64,000 nucleotides of DNA from Primula veris (lineage: Eukaryota; Streptophyta; Magnoliopsida; Ericales; Primulaceae): the NCBI GenBank assembly GCA_963682055.1, contig OY821740.1:16826814-16890813 (forward strand), given 5' to 3'. The notes beneath the pieces are model-generated. The model did not search any database. It had not been told where the DNA came from and worked only from the letters and a program-made list of their open reading frames with translations. The position numbers were made by a program, and so were the translations under genes. Positions 35,298 to 48,649 of the stretch are shown here, piece by piece; position 1 is the stretch's first letter; the number at the start of each line of letters is the position of its first letter.

Positions 35298-38079
35298 ACT
35301 ACACCAAAATTGACATTTTTGGAACAGAAAGAATCCATTCCTATTAATTTTCAAAACGGAACTAGGACGTCTCAAAAGGTGACCTGCCTGTTTGTAGTAA
35401 CGCCAAATAGGCGTTCCAAATTTTTTGTTGAAACGGAACACAGGCGAATGTTGGAACGAAATACAGGCGTTCCTATTCGTAAATCAGGAACATAAACTAG
35501 ATGTTCCAGCTTTAAACAGGAACATAAAATAGGTGTTGCAATAATCACACCAAAATAGTAAATCAGAATTCCAATGTGAAATAAAACGTACAAAAAAGAA
35601 CATTTATAGCGTGTGAGGCGGGTAATTAGAATATACTAGTTAATACTATAAATAAAAGATAACTAGAAGACACACAATATAAGATTTTGACATAATATCA
35701 ACCACTGTCGTAAACAAGTACTCAACTGCTGCTTACGGAGCTGCTAAGATCCATTGATTAAAAAACAAATTTCCCATGTCAAAGTAACAAATGTGGAAAA
35801 TATATAGAAGGAAACAAATTTATCCTTAAATTTCTAGTTTGTCTTCATCATCGAAAAAGTGCAATGTTTAATCGCCAGAAAAGAATCCGTTAAAGCCTGG
35901 TCATACGCTTGGTTTGTACCAAAGGATAATTCTCCTTCAAATATTTAATGTCGCTCGTTTGTATCGCGGCTGGAAAAGAAAGGTAGAAGAAACCGAAAAG
36001 AACATATCAACAAATGTATAGCAAGATCGCAACAACACAATAAGTAAACATTTAAAAAATGACCCATAAAAGAAAATTAAAAGTTTTGAGCTAACCAGAA
36101 TAATTATGAAAGTATTGATCAAATGTTACATGTGTTCTAGAGCTTCTTCTCAAACAATGTACAATAGCAAGACAATGACAACGCGTAATAGAATTACACA
36201 AGGTTATAAGATATGGGACACAAAAGAAAGAACATAAAAACAAATCGAAAAGCCACCTATAACGATGGAAATCAGCGAAGTAGATTGGTTCCATTGCACT
36301 ATATTCTTTGCTAACTAAATTAAAAATAATGAAGTATATATTTTTTATAAAGGATAATCCTGAAGTCAAAGATTTGGTACAAGGCTTATTTTTTGTTCTT
36401 TTTCTCTCATATAATTTTGTTTATATTATTATACAAGATTAAATAGTTACATATAAATCAGAAAGTGTCCTTCACAATCACATATCACTCTAACAATTAT
36501 ACTATGGCAGGGTATAGCTTCACCTCCCGTAGCATTGCTGCACTCACATATTACTTTTATTACCAATATAAGGTTTATCCGATTTCAAACTTTGAGAAAA
36601 TAAGCATGATATCTTTAAATTCAATTCAGAAAAAGAAAAAAACGGGTTCATTCACCTCACAACTTTTAGCGTTTTGAGGCGAAAGCAATAAGACTCGCTT
36701 TTAACTTAATCAAGCAAATGCAGTGCAACATTTTGGTAAAAAGCAAAAGACTTGAGCTTAAAAGCTACAAGACTGGTGTAGACTTTATCTTAAGTAGCTA
36801 TACAAGAGTAGTTAAACTTTATCTTACTTGCCATACAAAATTAGTTTCGATCAAGGTAGTTACTATATATGCAAACATTGTTAACCTTTTAAGTAATTTC
36901 AGTCTGCAATGAAAAAACATTTTCCTATTTTATATTCCAAATTCAACAAGGGAATAATACATGAGAAAATAATAAGTGGGATATAAGGAACTAATCTTTG
37001 GTTTGGCAATATGAATTACTTCTAATCATTATAATTCTGAAAGGTTTCTATGATTTTTATTTTTAAGTTCAACGAAAGAGTCGGCCAAGTTTTCTATTAC
37101 ATAGTATTAAAGAGTTTTCTTCTATCATGATGCTTCTTTCTATGATATCATTGTAAATACATTTAAAAATCCACCCAATTGTTCTTCATTTGAATTATTT
37201 GAATCATTAAAATAGAAATAGGGTCAACTAAAAGTTAACTTTCCAATTAAGATCAAATAAGTGTGTGTATATGTATATACTATACATACTCCATACTAGC
37301 ATACCAGGATTTACGTTGCACGAAAAATGAAACCCAGTTAATAACAAAAGAACATAATCAATCCAAAAAAAGACATTAGCTTGATATATTACCTCAAGAA
37401 TTAGGCTGCGCATTTCATCGAGCAGTTGGGATGCTCCTATTTTTGAAGTTGCTCTTTATTAATTTTAGTCGTAGTGACTGTAAATATTTGATAATTGTGA
37501 TTAATAAGGTAAAAGAAAAAGAAAATGTACTAAACTTTTAGTAATTAAATAATATTTCACTCAGATTAAAAAAACAAACCAAAACTATTTTCGGAACAAA
37601 AAAACCTAAGAACTATGAGAACCATCCACAAAAAATCTAATAGTTTCATAAACTATTTTCGGAACAAAAAAACCTAAGAACTATTTGATTAAAAAACGTG
37701 ATAACTAATAGTTTCATAAACAGATTTCTCGAAATAGGTTGATTCCACATCGCAAGAAATTAGAGAATAAAATCTTGATTAAAACTAGGGTTAAGGTAAG
37801 AAACCTGGTTGTGTGATACCGGAGAAATGGGAGTGCAACAATGTTTTGAAGGGTGTGAATCAAAGAGGGAAAGAGGTCACCGGAGTTAAAGAAGGGAAGA
37901 GAGAGAGCGATACAGATGTACCAAAATACTTTATTTTTTCTTACAAAATAAATATAAAAACATTAGGAACGCTATTGTTATCAGAAACGTTCCCTGTGCG
38001 TTCCAGAGCATAGTAACACAAAAATGGTGGTTCCAGATTAAACAAACCCGGCGTTCCTAAAAGTCCATTTTGGTGTAGT
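35298..38079. mobile_element. non-autonomous CACTA-like transposon inside the gypsy element
   Basis: The termini ACTACACCAAAATTGACATT and (other strand) ACTACACCAAAATGGACTTT form a strong inverted pair 2.78 kb apart. They interrupt the gypsy reading frame between the RT end (38083 onward) and RNase H. A 3-bp near-duplication TTA/CTA (35295-35297, 38080-38082) fits CACTA insertion. Subterminal regions are crowded with GGCGTTCC, GGAAC and GTTCC motifs (35330-35540, 37960-38065), as is usual for transposase-binding arrays of this superfamily. The AT-rich interior has no recognisable transposase. Confidence 0.8.
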
Positions 38080-38082
38080 CTA

Positions 38083-38232
38083 AGCTACTAAAATCCTTAA
38101 CAAATCTTCTATAAAAGCTTGTCAAACCATGAAAACTTGTAACTTCGAAAACACTTTTAGAAATAGGCCAATCTCTAATTGCATTTATCTTTTCTTCATC
38201 TACTTCGATCCCTTTAGCACTAACAACATAAC
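38083..38232 (-). pseudogene. gypsy reverse-transcriptase C-terminal fragment
   Basis: On the minus strand it reads VSAKGIEVDEEKINAI, RDWPIS and then FYRRFVKDFSSL, the conserved connection between RT and RNase H in plant Ty3/gypsy pol. It is the upstream continuation of 35217, cut off by the CACTA element. At 38232 the homology ends abruptly at a PIF/Harbinger fragment. Confidence 0.85.
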
Positions 38233-38856
38233 ATGTTGGAAATGGCGGCTACAGCTACAGAGAAAGCGGCTGCAGCTAAAGATAAAGCGACTGCAGCTAG
38301 AGAGAAATCGCGTGCACAATTTTGGGAGATGGAAGAAATGATTATGGGATTAGATCCCGATGATCCGAATATCACGACAAGTAGAATAAACTGGATCATG
38401 ACAAAACAAGCTGAAATCATACGAAATCTTTCGGTTTAATTGATGTAGTTTTAATTTCTTATTTAATATAATTTTTATTTTCAATTGATGGAGTTTTTAT
38501 TTTTAATTGATGTGATTTTTATTTTTAATTGATGTAATTTTTTTTATTGATGTACTATTTTATTAATTAATGAAATGAATGTTTCTTTTTATGCTATTTA
38601 GATTTTACTAAACTTTTTAGTTGTTGCTTACAATTATGACTGTTAATACCTATTTGCAATAACATTCAAAACTGTTATGATTTATTTAGTAATTATAATA
38701 ACATTTGAAACTTAATATAATATTTTAAAAAAAACTAAGTTAAACCAACACCATAAACCAACACACCGATAAACTTGACTCGTCGCTCCCTACGAACCAA
38801 CACCTTCAACTTAAGTTAAACCAACACATTAAGCCAACACACCGATAAACATGCTC
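38233..38856 (+). mobile_element. PIF/Harbinger-like fragment with ORF end
   Basis: A 68-codon open stretch (38233-38439), rich in Ala/Lys/Glu (MAATATEKAAAAKDK) and ending WIMTKQAEIIRNLSV, resembles the C-terminal end of the Myb/SANT-like second ORF that accompanies PIF/Harbinger transposases. The long AT-rich trailer ends in two copies of CCAACACACCGATAAAC (about 38758 and 38833) and the terminus ATGCTC followed by TTA, the 3-bp target preferred by this superfamily. The other end is missing, so the element is truncated at the gypsy junction. Confidence 0.5.
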
Positions 38857-38872
38857 TTAAGAACTTTAGCAA

Positions 38873-39408
38873 TTTTTTGAACAAATGATATGGAAGATCT
38901 GTTTTCCTACAATTTCTCATGGGTTGTTATTTTTGGACTTTATCTAAACGAATAGTTCGATGGGATATAACATCCTATGTATATTGGCATTGATTTGAGG
39001 GTGTGTTTGCATACTGTCTATTATGAAATGGGTTCATTTCACATATACGAGTTATATAACAAACTACGGGTAAGGAAAATATGGGTTAAAGTTGTTTGCA
39101 ATACCGTAAATATATACACAAAGCACGCGAGTTATTGAAAGTTGGCTTCTATTTGGCAATCAAAGTAAATGTTTAGATACTCGAGCTCTCAACTCGCATT
39201 GGCGTTGGTGCGAGATGGCCACATGTTTGATCGTATATAATGTAATTGTCAGTGATTTTTCAATAAATTTTCCTATCATTGATCATATTATATTGCTGAA
39301 ATCTTAATCTCACAAGTACTCTGCGATTCGCTAGCCATGTGTAGAGATGGAGCACATGATGTATCATGTCGCAAGCCTTGTGTAGTGATGTCTCCATTCA
39401 TACCACAA

Positions 39409-39443
<35 letters not shown>

Positions 39444-41244
39444 TTTTTTCCCAGCAAGCCAGTCTACTGTTTGTTGCTATATCTTATTCTCGTGAAAATG
39501 TCAATTGTTCAAAAAATGTGGTGCATTACAAAAGCAGATTACAGAAGAGAAAATCTCTTCGAGGAAAAGAAAAACATGGAACCAAGAAAACCAATTTCTT
39601 GGCTCTCAAATATTCGAACATGAAACTCTTGCACCAAATGATGCCCAAGACAGCGAGGATATGAATTGAAACCAGTAAAACACAAACAGACGGCCAATTA
39701 AGCATATCATACTGGGATCTGTAGTAAATAAATTTTGCTTTCAAAAGGAAGTCATTTTCCAACATTCAAATTCACAAACATATGGCCGATTAAACATATC
39801 ATATTGGGATTTGTAGCAAAGAAATTTTGTCTTCAAAAGGAAGTCATTTTCCAACATTCAAATTCCCCCAGCAACATAAACATGAAATTGTACCAAAACT
39901 TGTAGAGATCAATAATACGTGCATACTTTCAACTAAACTTTAGGCCCAAGCATACCTGCTTAATCTAAAATCCAGGGCCATAAAAACAAACATAGTCTGA
40001 AATTCACGGCCATACATACTTCATGAAAACTTCAATGTCCTTGATCAGCATATGCAGCAGATATTAGGCTTACGTGACCTAACAATTTAAGAGAAGAAAA
40101 ACAAACAAGCTTCTGTTAGACCGATTAAATCATTGTAATCATGAAAATAAGGAAAAATCTTCACCAAGAAGGAGAGAGCAAAACTACAACTATTTTAACG
40201 TTGAGAAAAAATAACTTGCTTCGTTGAAGATAAGTTATCAATGTCTAACCATATATTCTGTTAATTTATCAAATACAATCGTTTGACTGGATTAAGGTTC
40301 ACATCAATGTGTTAACTAAGAGTCTAATTATGTAATGGGATCATTATTATGGGGTTTTGCTCAGATTTGTCTATAATATTTCTTTGTCCGTAGACAAACC
40401 CGGTTATTATCTATATAAATCCTACATAATAATGTTAGTTTTTGTCATCTAAAACTTCCGATGTCAGATCGTGCAATATTCCAGCTGGTCAACGAAGAAT
40501 GTCATATGATTCATATCGTGTTTGTCTCCTGAATTGATTCTATTTTCATTGAGAAGTTCGTTTTTTGCTTCCAGTCCATATATCAAACAAATATAGTTCA
40601 CTGATCACGCTTAATACTATTTCTATAAATAAATGAATATATGAATTAATTTTGCTTCGAAAAGTTTCAACATACGTAAAAAAAAGTCCAAATTATCCTA
40701 ACATGTTTGTTGAGATGATCAAGCCTTCTTTTCAGTATCCCAAGAACCCATCTTAAAACAGTTTAAACCTAAAGACGTGTTATCAGCATTCACTATGCAG
40801 TAAGTTAAAACAACTTTAACTGAACTTTTCAAAGAAATCCCAACTTTAAAAGGACGATCCTCCTATGAAAAAGAAAAGAAACGATGGATCATAATTCATA
40901 CCTTAATCAAACATAAACAATTGGTTTAGCGAATAGGACAATGTCTAAGTTGATGATTACAAGAAGCTTAATACACTTCGATTCTCTACACAAGAAACTG
41001 TGGGTTTTGCATAATTATATTTGTTTTTTCTAAAGACAATAACTAATCATATCCTTCTGTAAATGGATTTTAGATCATATTATACTTTTGCACGGTAAGA
41101 GACGAGAAAAAGGACAAATCAATGATCGACTAAACTTTGAAACTTAAAGCACACTAGACACTAGAATATTATAGAAACCATAAAAAATGTGCATAACATA
41201 CGATTTGAAATATCTGAGTATGAAATAGAAATGTGTACCTTGTG
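38873..41244. repeat. second copy of the 13.6-26.8 kb intergenic segment
   Basis: Collinear with 13596-14087, 22771-22905 and 24951-26760, but without the LINE complex and without the approximately 2-kb stretch at 22906-24950, so it represents the empty site. It includes a (TA)n tract at 39412-39439. No gene. Confidence 0.88.
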
Positions 41245-41332
41245 CTAGCATTGTGGAGAGACTAAGCTCTCAACATAAGTAAACGCCATAAGTCTACAGA
41301 GGGTACCGGACAAATTACCAATTTCGAGATTG
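41245..41332 (-). pseudogene. truncated 3-prime end of the second F-box gene copy
   Basis: The translation ending EIGNLSGTL...AFTYVESLVSPQC and stop matches the last residues of the intact F-box protein at 26761. Upstream coding sequence is cut at 41333 by an LTR-type insertion and is not found elsewhere in the window. Confidence 0.9.
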
Positions 41333-42368
41333 TCACGCCCTAGATTTTGGATAAACCCGGGTTGTGAATGTAAATTAAAATAAAAAGGTTTAAATGACAA
41401 AACATGCGGAAACATTCGACAACACATTATATAATAAAATCAAACGGATCTTTCAGGACATACCGATAATCACATTGAATGACGATTGGCCTAAGGCTAG
41501 CCAACGATACTTAAATGTGACAACACAAAACAAAAACATATTTTTGTTTTTAACAGAAGTTAGAGAAATTTCGGCATGACCTTTGTATATCTATTTGTTT
41601 CCACAAAAATCAACCTGTTCAAATGAAATGATATAGCTAAATAAAACTCGCCAACACGATCTTTCTGAAATAAATCCAACAAGGGTAAATATCGTATCCA
41701 ACTCAGCTGAAACTACAACGAATAATATAAATTTCATAACAATATACCGTGTCATTTAAAAACATTACATTGTGACTATTAAAATATACAACTGTCAATA
41801 CTCACGTACAACTCAGAGTGTGTATCTATATAATATATTGACTTCCAAATCGTCAAACATGAAAGAAACTTGATCATCACCTGTCCATCGACATGGGAAC
41901 AAAATGGACAAAAACAACAAAGAGGAGGTAAGAAAACAATCTTACTTTAATAACACTGACACGCACACACAATCGTAAAGATGGCATTCTATCACGGTAA
42001 ACACATTATTCATATGACACATGATATCCAAAATGCTATACCAAACACAATGTTCAACACAGGAACATATAATCCAAAGAACTAAATAATAATTATTTAA
42101 AAATAAAACACAATAGTAAAATACATTCGGAATTGCATCACATGTACCCACCTTTAGAGTCACTGTTGCTCAGGGACCCAGTGCACTGGTACTCCACACA
42201 CGCGCGCTGGTACTAAAAAGTACCGATCTTTAGAGCCGTTGCTCGAGGATCTATATTGCAATGATACCCTACACACTGGTACAAATGTATCCACCTTTAG
42301 AGCTACTGCCCAGGGACCCAAAGTATAATGGTACCCCCACATCCATTGGTACTGCAATCCCAAAATCA

Positions 42369-42422
<54 letters not shown>

Positions 42423-43479
42423 CCCCGAAAACCATTATTGTTCAAGCACCATAATTAAATAAATAAAACACAATATAACCTGGTCACTTTTAATCACACA
42501 TAACTGTCCACAGTTTCACCCCTTTAGTTACACAAGATCACCACATACACTGTTCATGGTATCAAGAATTTCCCAACTGAACATTTCAAATATTTTAGAT
42601 CAAACTTCAATTTTTACAAAAATTAATAATCGCAATTCACCCTTAACATTAATTCACGTAAAACTCAATATCACGAAATGTAAGCAGGCGCATGTTATAT
42701 TCTACACAAGTACGCACACACACAAACAACAAACAAACCCATAAATAAAATCTATTAAAGTAAAATCGGTTTCTTCCCCCTTACCGAACCAAACGAGAGC
42801 TCGTTTGTAAACCGCCAAACCGAGCCGAAAACCCGACAAAACAGAAAGACCAGATCTGGACAGCAACTTTATTACCCTTAATATTGTCCTTAAATGCGAT
42901 TAAAACAAGACACGGATCAATATAATTAATGTAAATTCGGATTAGGGTAAAACCCCAAAAAAAACATGATTTTATAAAAGTGAAAATCAAACAAGAAGGC
43001 TTACACAGGTAGATAGATCTCGAAGAGTAGGTTAAGAAAATGTATTGGATTGTGAAAATCAGTATCCGAATGCATCCGATATTAGCCGAAACGTGGCTGT
43101 CCTAAAATCGGATAAAGCTACCACCACTGCCATCTATACTCGCCAGACTGGTCATCAGAGTGGGCCGCCAGTTCGCTAACTTCGGTCACCCTCTCTCCAT
43201 CCTGTCTTCTCTCTCTATCTCTCTATATATGTATTTGCTGTATGTATGTATCTGTGTGTATGCATATAAGCATATATGTATTCAGTTATTAAGTTTTTGG
43301 TTTTTATTCAATTACCATCAAGTCCACATAATTAATATTTATACAAACAACACCTAATATAATTACATTTTAATACATTATTTTAAGTCACACCAAACGT
43401 CATTATACCCAATATATATTAACATTCCTAACAAAATCATTAATAGAAAATAATAAATATAGAAATTTTCGAGTCCTTA
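41333..43479 (-). mobile_element. long LTR of a Ty3/gypsy-type element, 2.15 kb
   Basis: On the minus strand it opens TGTAAGGACTCGAAAATTTC and closes GGGCGTGACA, the termini of a common plant gypsy LTR family. Just upstream (43480-43515, minus strand) is AAATTTCGGAACGAATTTT followed by a purine-rich stretch, the usual end of pol and polypurine tract before the 3-prime LTR. No coding pol is found further right, so the element is truncated or non-autonomous. It contains about three diverged copies of an ACCTTTAGAGC...CAGGGACCCA unit (42145-42350) and a (TA)n tract (42371-42418). It cuts the second F-box copy. Confidence 0.65.
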
Positions 43480-43515
43480 CATTCTTATCAACTTAAAAAA
43501 AATTCGTTCCGAAAT

Positions 43516-45100
43516 TTAACACACGCTACTATCGCCCAAGAACTAGTCAATCACTCTGCATGATCTCACATTTTAAAACTTTCCATAGAAGATGGTTTAA
43601 TCTATTAAGAAACTAAATCGATGAGTAAAATAAAGCATTACATAAGGATAGTAGAAAAAATAAAGAAAGATGAAGCAAACATAGAATTGAACGAAATGTT
43701 GATAACATTTCACCACAAGATAATCAGTACATTCTCTATTACCCTACCTACAACATAAAATATAATCATTTCATGTGCTACGCTCACATTAAAAATGTAT
43801 TCACATCCAAAAATACTTACGTATAATTTTATACAACATAAACATCTATTAAAAAAAACACATAATAGCACATATTTGGATAAGATATTATATCATCTCA
43901 CGAATAATTTATCCGAACCAAACAATACTTTTCAGGAAGGAATAAAAATTGTTAAAGACATATAGGAGCAAACCAACTAATATAACAAAATGATATTCTA
44001 AACTTTCTACGTTGAAGGGTCCAGTCAAACAAATGATGAAAAACTTACTATAGTTCAATATTAATATAAGCAAGCACTCTCCAAACATGTAAAGTCACCC
44101 AAGTATAACCCTCGCATTTGAATTAAATTAACAAGCCAAAAAAACTGGTACACAAAAAGTTAGATGCCATAATATTAAATCAATTAAGTTAATATGAATC
44201 ACTAATGCAACTGATTCACTCACTAAATTTAAAAGACAAAAGAAATGCAATTTTCTATGTACTAACATAATACCGACCATGTCCAAGTGCTAATTCGATT
44301 TTTTTTTTTTCTTTCTTTGAATAAACAATAATTCTATCATTTAAAAATAGTATAAATAGACTCACCACGTGACAACTACAAATTAAAGTAAATACACCAA
44401 ATATAAATTTGACATGAAGTGAAAACAATACAAAATGCCCGCATGCATCTGTTATACTTTCACTATACAATACTCACAAACACAACAATGTTAATCTAAT
44501 TACCATATCCATATAGAAGTTACAACAACTCGGTGCAGTTAATTTCTTGATAATCTACTTACACATCCTTACACATACATCACATGACACTTATTCGTAA
44601 AGAAAATTGATTTTTTTTTATCAATTATATATGACACTAAAAATTATTTAAAGAATACTTCCGTCACTTTTTCTTTATAAAAACATAGATAATTATTATA
44701 AAAAAATAAAATACACCAATATCAACAAACTTACAAAGACCGGTAGCTAATCGGTAATTATTGTCAATGGTACCCACCCCTCTATTTATATATTTTAGAT
44801 GAACTCATATTTCAAAGTTCACCCCTCAATTTTGGGCCAATTATTATTTTTTACCATGGTTTAAAAAAAGATGTATTTATCTACCATTTGTGTTTAAAAC
44901 ATTACAAATAAGTATTATAATTTGAGTAACTCATTGTTTGTAATGATTTTTAGAAAAAGAAAGACTTTTATTTTATATAAATTGTATATTTTATGAAATG
45001 ATAAAATATATTTATTTTTTTCAGATTTTAAATTAGTAATAATAACTGATTTGATATTTGATTTGAATAAGAGTATCACGTACATAAAATTTGGGTGTCA
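43516..45100. other. AT-rich DNA, no gene seen
   Basis: No ORF above background and no clear repeat ends. It may be degraded internal sequence of the gypsy-type element whose LTR ends at 43479. Confidence 0.5.
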
Positions 45101-45269
45101 ACAATATCCTTCCACGCTTATATATACATATGTATATGTGTGTATATATATAATACACAAAAACCCTCCCTCCATCTAAAGCCTTTTTTTTTTATAAGAA
45201 AATTCGAAAAATATAATCTTAATTCCCATTTAAAAACCTGATAAAAACAGAAAGAATAGTAATCTGAGT

Positions 45270-47849
45270 ATGCAGAGATTGAGGGCCAAAGGGTCTTCAA
45301 TATTAGGCAAAACAATAGCAATTCCAAGGATTAAAAAAAATGTCATTAATCCATGGACTGCTTGTCAAGACAACTTTTTCTCCACCAAGGTTAGTTTTTC
45401 TTTTTTATATTTTTTACTTAAAATTTGGGTTTTTTTTATTGGTGGGTTTTTGTTGTTTTTTTAATTGGGTATAAGGAATTATTGTATATTTCATTTTTCA
45501 ATGTATTTTAATTGATATAGGGAATTTTTGTGATTTAGGATGCATTAGGGTTTTTTATTGTTGAATTTTTGAATTTTCATTTATTTTAATTCGGTATATG
45601 GAGTTTTTGTAGTTTAGAATATTTTAAGGTTTCTGTGGTATTTTTTTAATTACTGGATTTAGGATATTAGTTTTTTTAATGAAATTTCAAATATTTGTAT
45701 CAGTTGATGGGTTTTTATTAATTAATTTTCTATTTGAATTGTGATTTAGGATCTACTGGGGGTTTTTGTATTTATGTAAATTCAAGTTATTATAATTGGT
45801 TGGTTTTTATTTATTTTAATTGGGGTTTTGGAATTATTTTGTTTTAGGATATATTCGAGAGGCACTAAGTGGTGTTTACAATCTCAACTTCAATTGCATC
45901 TGTAGCTACTGCTTGGGCAGGTATTATTTCTGGAAATGTTTGGTTGCAACTTTTAAGCTTTTTTTTTTAGTAAGTTGGCGTGCATTTGGTTGACTGGATT
46001 GAAAACCGATGTTACTTTTTGGGCATTTGTCCTTGAAATATTTGAGGATTTAATGATTTTATCTGGGATAATCCTCATTGTACTCAGCCTCGGTTAAAGC
46101 ACCTTATTTCCTGAACAGGCTGCGTGTTGGCGTTTTGCAGTTTTTCAATTTTATTGTTGGCCTTTCCAACAAATAAAATTAATGGAGTATTTCTTAGGTT
46201 GAAGACACCTACTTGGTGTTAACATTATTCGAGCAGATATAAATACAGCACGACATTTTTTGCAGTTTTTTTAATCCATAGTTGCCAATTTAAGAAATAA
46301 AAACGGGAGACAGTATGAGAAACCAAAGCGGAACTGGAGAGCAAAAACATGAGTGAAACAGAAGCGCTAGACATAATTGAGAATGGGGTACAAAATTTCT
46401 CGGAAACATAATGATACAAAAGATGTGTCAGAATTATATTTCTTAGGTTGAACTTCCTATTTATTTTGTATGTTTTACATAATATCCTTTGACGCTTATT
46501 CATGTTTCTCCCTAGAACTCCCTGCATAGTAACCTGTTCCAAAATCTTGCTACACCCAACATGGTATTTCTTCATAACTAAGTTGTTAGGCTAAATCTCT
46601 CTATTATATTATTATGTACACATTTAATATGCTCTTACATTGCCGTTTTCAAAAAAATAAAATAAAACCGCTTTGCAACAAAATACAAGTAGTTTAGGCC
46701 TACAAGTTCTGCTTTTCCTTAATATTAGTCCGACCGGTATAGCTATTGTATACTCTCATGTTGCTGCTACCTTGCTTTTATCATTGCTTTTGCAACAAAA
46801 GATTGTTTTTTTTTTTCTAGATCAGAAAGTTCTCCCAATATCACTTAGCAAATGGGTATATACATGTTTTGCTTGAAAGGCTCTTAGGTTTGTAACAATC
46901 ATGAAGACATATCGCAATGATTGAGAGTCTACGAATAGCTATTGGAAAGTGTACACCCATCCAAAACCATTACTATATTTTCATATATCGAATTTTATTG
47001 GTAAATAAACCTTAAGAAACAAACTGGACTTGGATGTTGTACCAAATATATAGAGCCCACCCGTACCTCCACTTTACGTATCAATATCATCTGTTCTTTC
47101 TAAATTTTATAAAAAATATATTGAAAATGATGATCTGGAAGAGTAGATTAGCGAAACATGTCCACTGAGCAATATAGGTTCTCAGTGCGATACTCAGACT
47201 CTGTTAGGGTTGAGTTTTTGGACATCATAACCAAAGTATTACATTTGCTTTGTGATATGTAATCCACATCAGACTTTTTCAGTTGCCTTGTGACTTGCAT
47301 CTGTAAATGTTGGAGATGTCTGATTAAGTAATAGAGTGATCATGATAAGCACATTACGTAGATGAATTTGGAACAGAGATTATGATACTTGTCTTTGTTT
47401 AATTTTTTTCCGGCATGAACTTTTCTGGTTTGTAGCAAGTGGTGCAGATTCCATATGGGTACTTATTTTCAGTATGCTTTTGATTTAGAATGTTACGACA
47501 TGAATCTTAATTTCGGATTATGATAGTGGTCTTAATTTAATTGATTTCCGGCATGAAGATTTTTTCCTTGGAATTTGCTCTGCAAATTCAGCTGGCCAGT
47601 TGTTTCAGTATACTTTTGATTAAACTGTCACCCTCGTCTTGAAGTTTACTCGCATAAGCTCGAAATTGGGATTTTATGTTGATTAAAAAAATGGTCAATG
47701 TCCATCTTCAGACGAGAGTATACCTGGCTGATTTGCTAGTAATTATTTTTGTGATCTATGAACAGCGTAATTATGGTGTTGCAGGTTATACTCTTCGCCG
47801 CCATCATCAATCAAAGGTTGAAACCAGACTAGACTCGATAGAAAAAGCA
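45270..47849 (+). pseudogene. small mitochondrial-type membrane protein gene, left arm copy, stop in exon 2
   Basis: Three exons with GT-AG borders and consistent phases: 45270-45389 (40 codons from ATG), 45848-45920 and 47785-47849. Exon 1 gives a basic, Ser/Thr-containing N-terminus (MQRLRAKGSSILGKTIAIPR) ending FFSTK, which looks like a mitochondrial presequence. Exon 2 reads DIFERH, then TAA, then VVFT...SIASVATAWAG, a hydrophobic helix. Exon 3 gives YTLRRHHQSKVETRLDSIEK. The family looks like the short uncharacterised plant proteins with a single membrane helix (inference). The TAA is an AGA or similar codon in the opposite arm. The final exon is missing, because the arm ends about 45 bp after exon 3. 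AT-rich TATA-like sequence lies at 45118-45155. Confidence 0.65.
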
Positions 47850-47893
47850 GTAAGTATCTGACCTATCATAATGTAATTCTATTACGTTTACTT
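45312..47893. repeat. left arm of a large inverted repeat
   Basis: Reverse-complementary to 48606-51891 over its whole length apart from substitutions, small indels and a TRIM array in the right arm. The arm begins inside exon 1 (ACAATAGCAATTCC) and ends just past exon 3 (GTTTACTT). Confidence 0.92.
46225..46575 (-). other. 116-codon intronic ORF, mirrored in the right arm (50648-50998, plus)
   Basis: Both arms keep a 116-codon frame starting MK(K/Q)YHVGCSKILEQ, with six amino-acid differences that I counted. It is antisense to the small gene and lies in its second intron. No family recognised. The level of difference is what the arms show in general, so conservation by selection is not shown; probably a chance ORF. 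Confidence 0.25.
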
Positions 47894-48605
47894 TTGGCCT
47901 ATAACACACTTTTGTTGATTTTGAAGAGTTTCTGAGAACATGAAAATTCTATGAAATTTTGATGATTTTTGCGACTTTCAAATTTTTCAAATTTTTTTAT
48001 TTTTAAAGTTGCACCCTTAGAACAATCAAGTTTTCCATCAACTTGTTTTTTTTTTGTTTTTCTTTTTGTATAATACAGAAACGTCTACAATTCCCAACTG
48101 AACAAATTAGAAAATGGTGCTCATTGATAACGCTGACAGATAGACTACCAAATCCAACCAAATCCTTGAATTCTTCAAAAATATGATACTTGCTGTTCAT
48201 CTGCAAAAAATATTAATTAACATATATCAATGAATTTATACTGAAAACTATGGGAGACTAAATTATATGACAGTATTTAGTTTACAATTTGGGTTGCTTC
48301 ATAGATTTTTTGCAGAAGAAATTTTCAGCAAGCATCACATTAACATACAAATATCACAATACAGTTTCACACAGAAGTGTTATCAACCCTTTAAAAAATA
48401 TATATTATAGACACAAATTAACACACCAGACACGCTTGACTTGCAAATTTACGTAAGTACACATACACACATCATATTGCATGATTTTCCATCATGTCTC
48501 CCTACATGCAAATCTATCCCCACTTGGCGTTTCCTTTTTCTTTCCTCTTTTAATCATTAAATACAAACATCCACAGATGTATATGAACATAACCTTTTCT
48601 TTGAT
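47894..48605. other. spacer of the inverted repeat, no gene seen
   Basis: About 710 bp of AT-rich DNA between the arms, with no coding potential that I can support. It would form the loop of a hairpin transcript. Confidence 0.7.
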
Positions 48606-48649
48606 AAGTAAACCTAACAGAATTACATTATGATAGGTCAGATACTTAC

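Noticed and set aside
41245..41427. A separate small gene at the end of the second F-box copy
   Set aside because: Its C-terminus is the F-box relic and its N-terminus is LTR sequence; the chimaera is a product of the insertion.
46225..46575. A 116-codon ORF kept in both arms of the inverted repeat (also 50648-50998)
   Set aside because: Six amino-acid changes in 116 is about what the arms show overall. It is antisense inside an intron and no family is recognised, so it is not treated as a gene.
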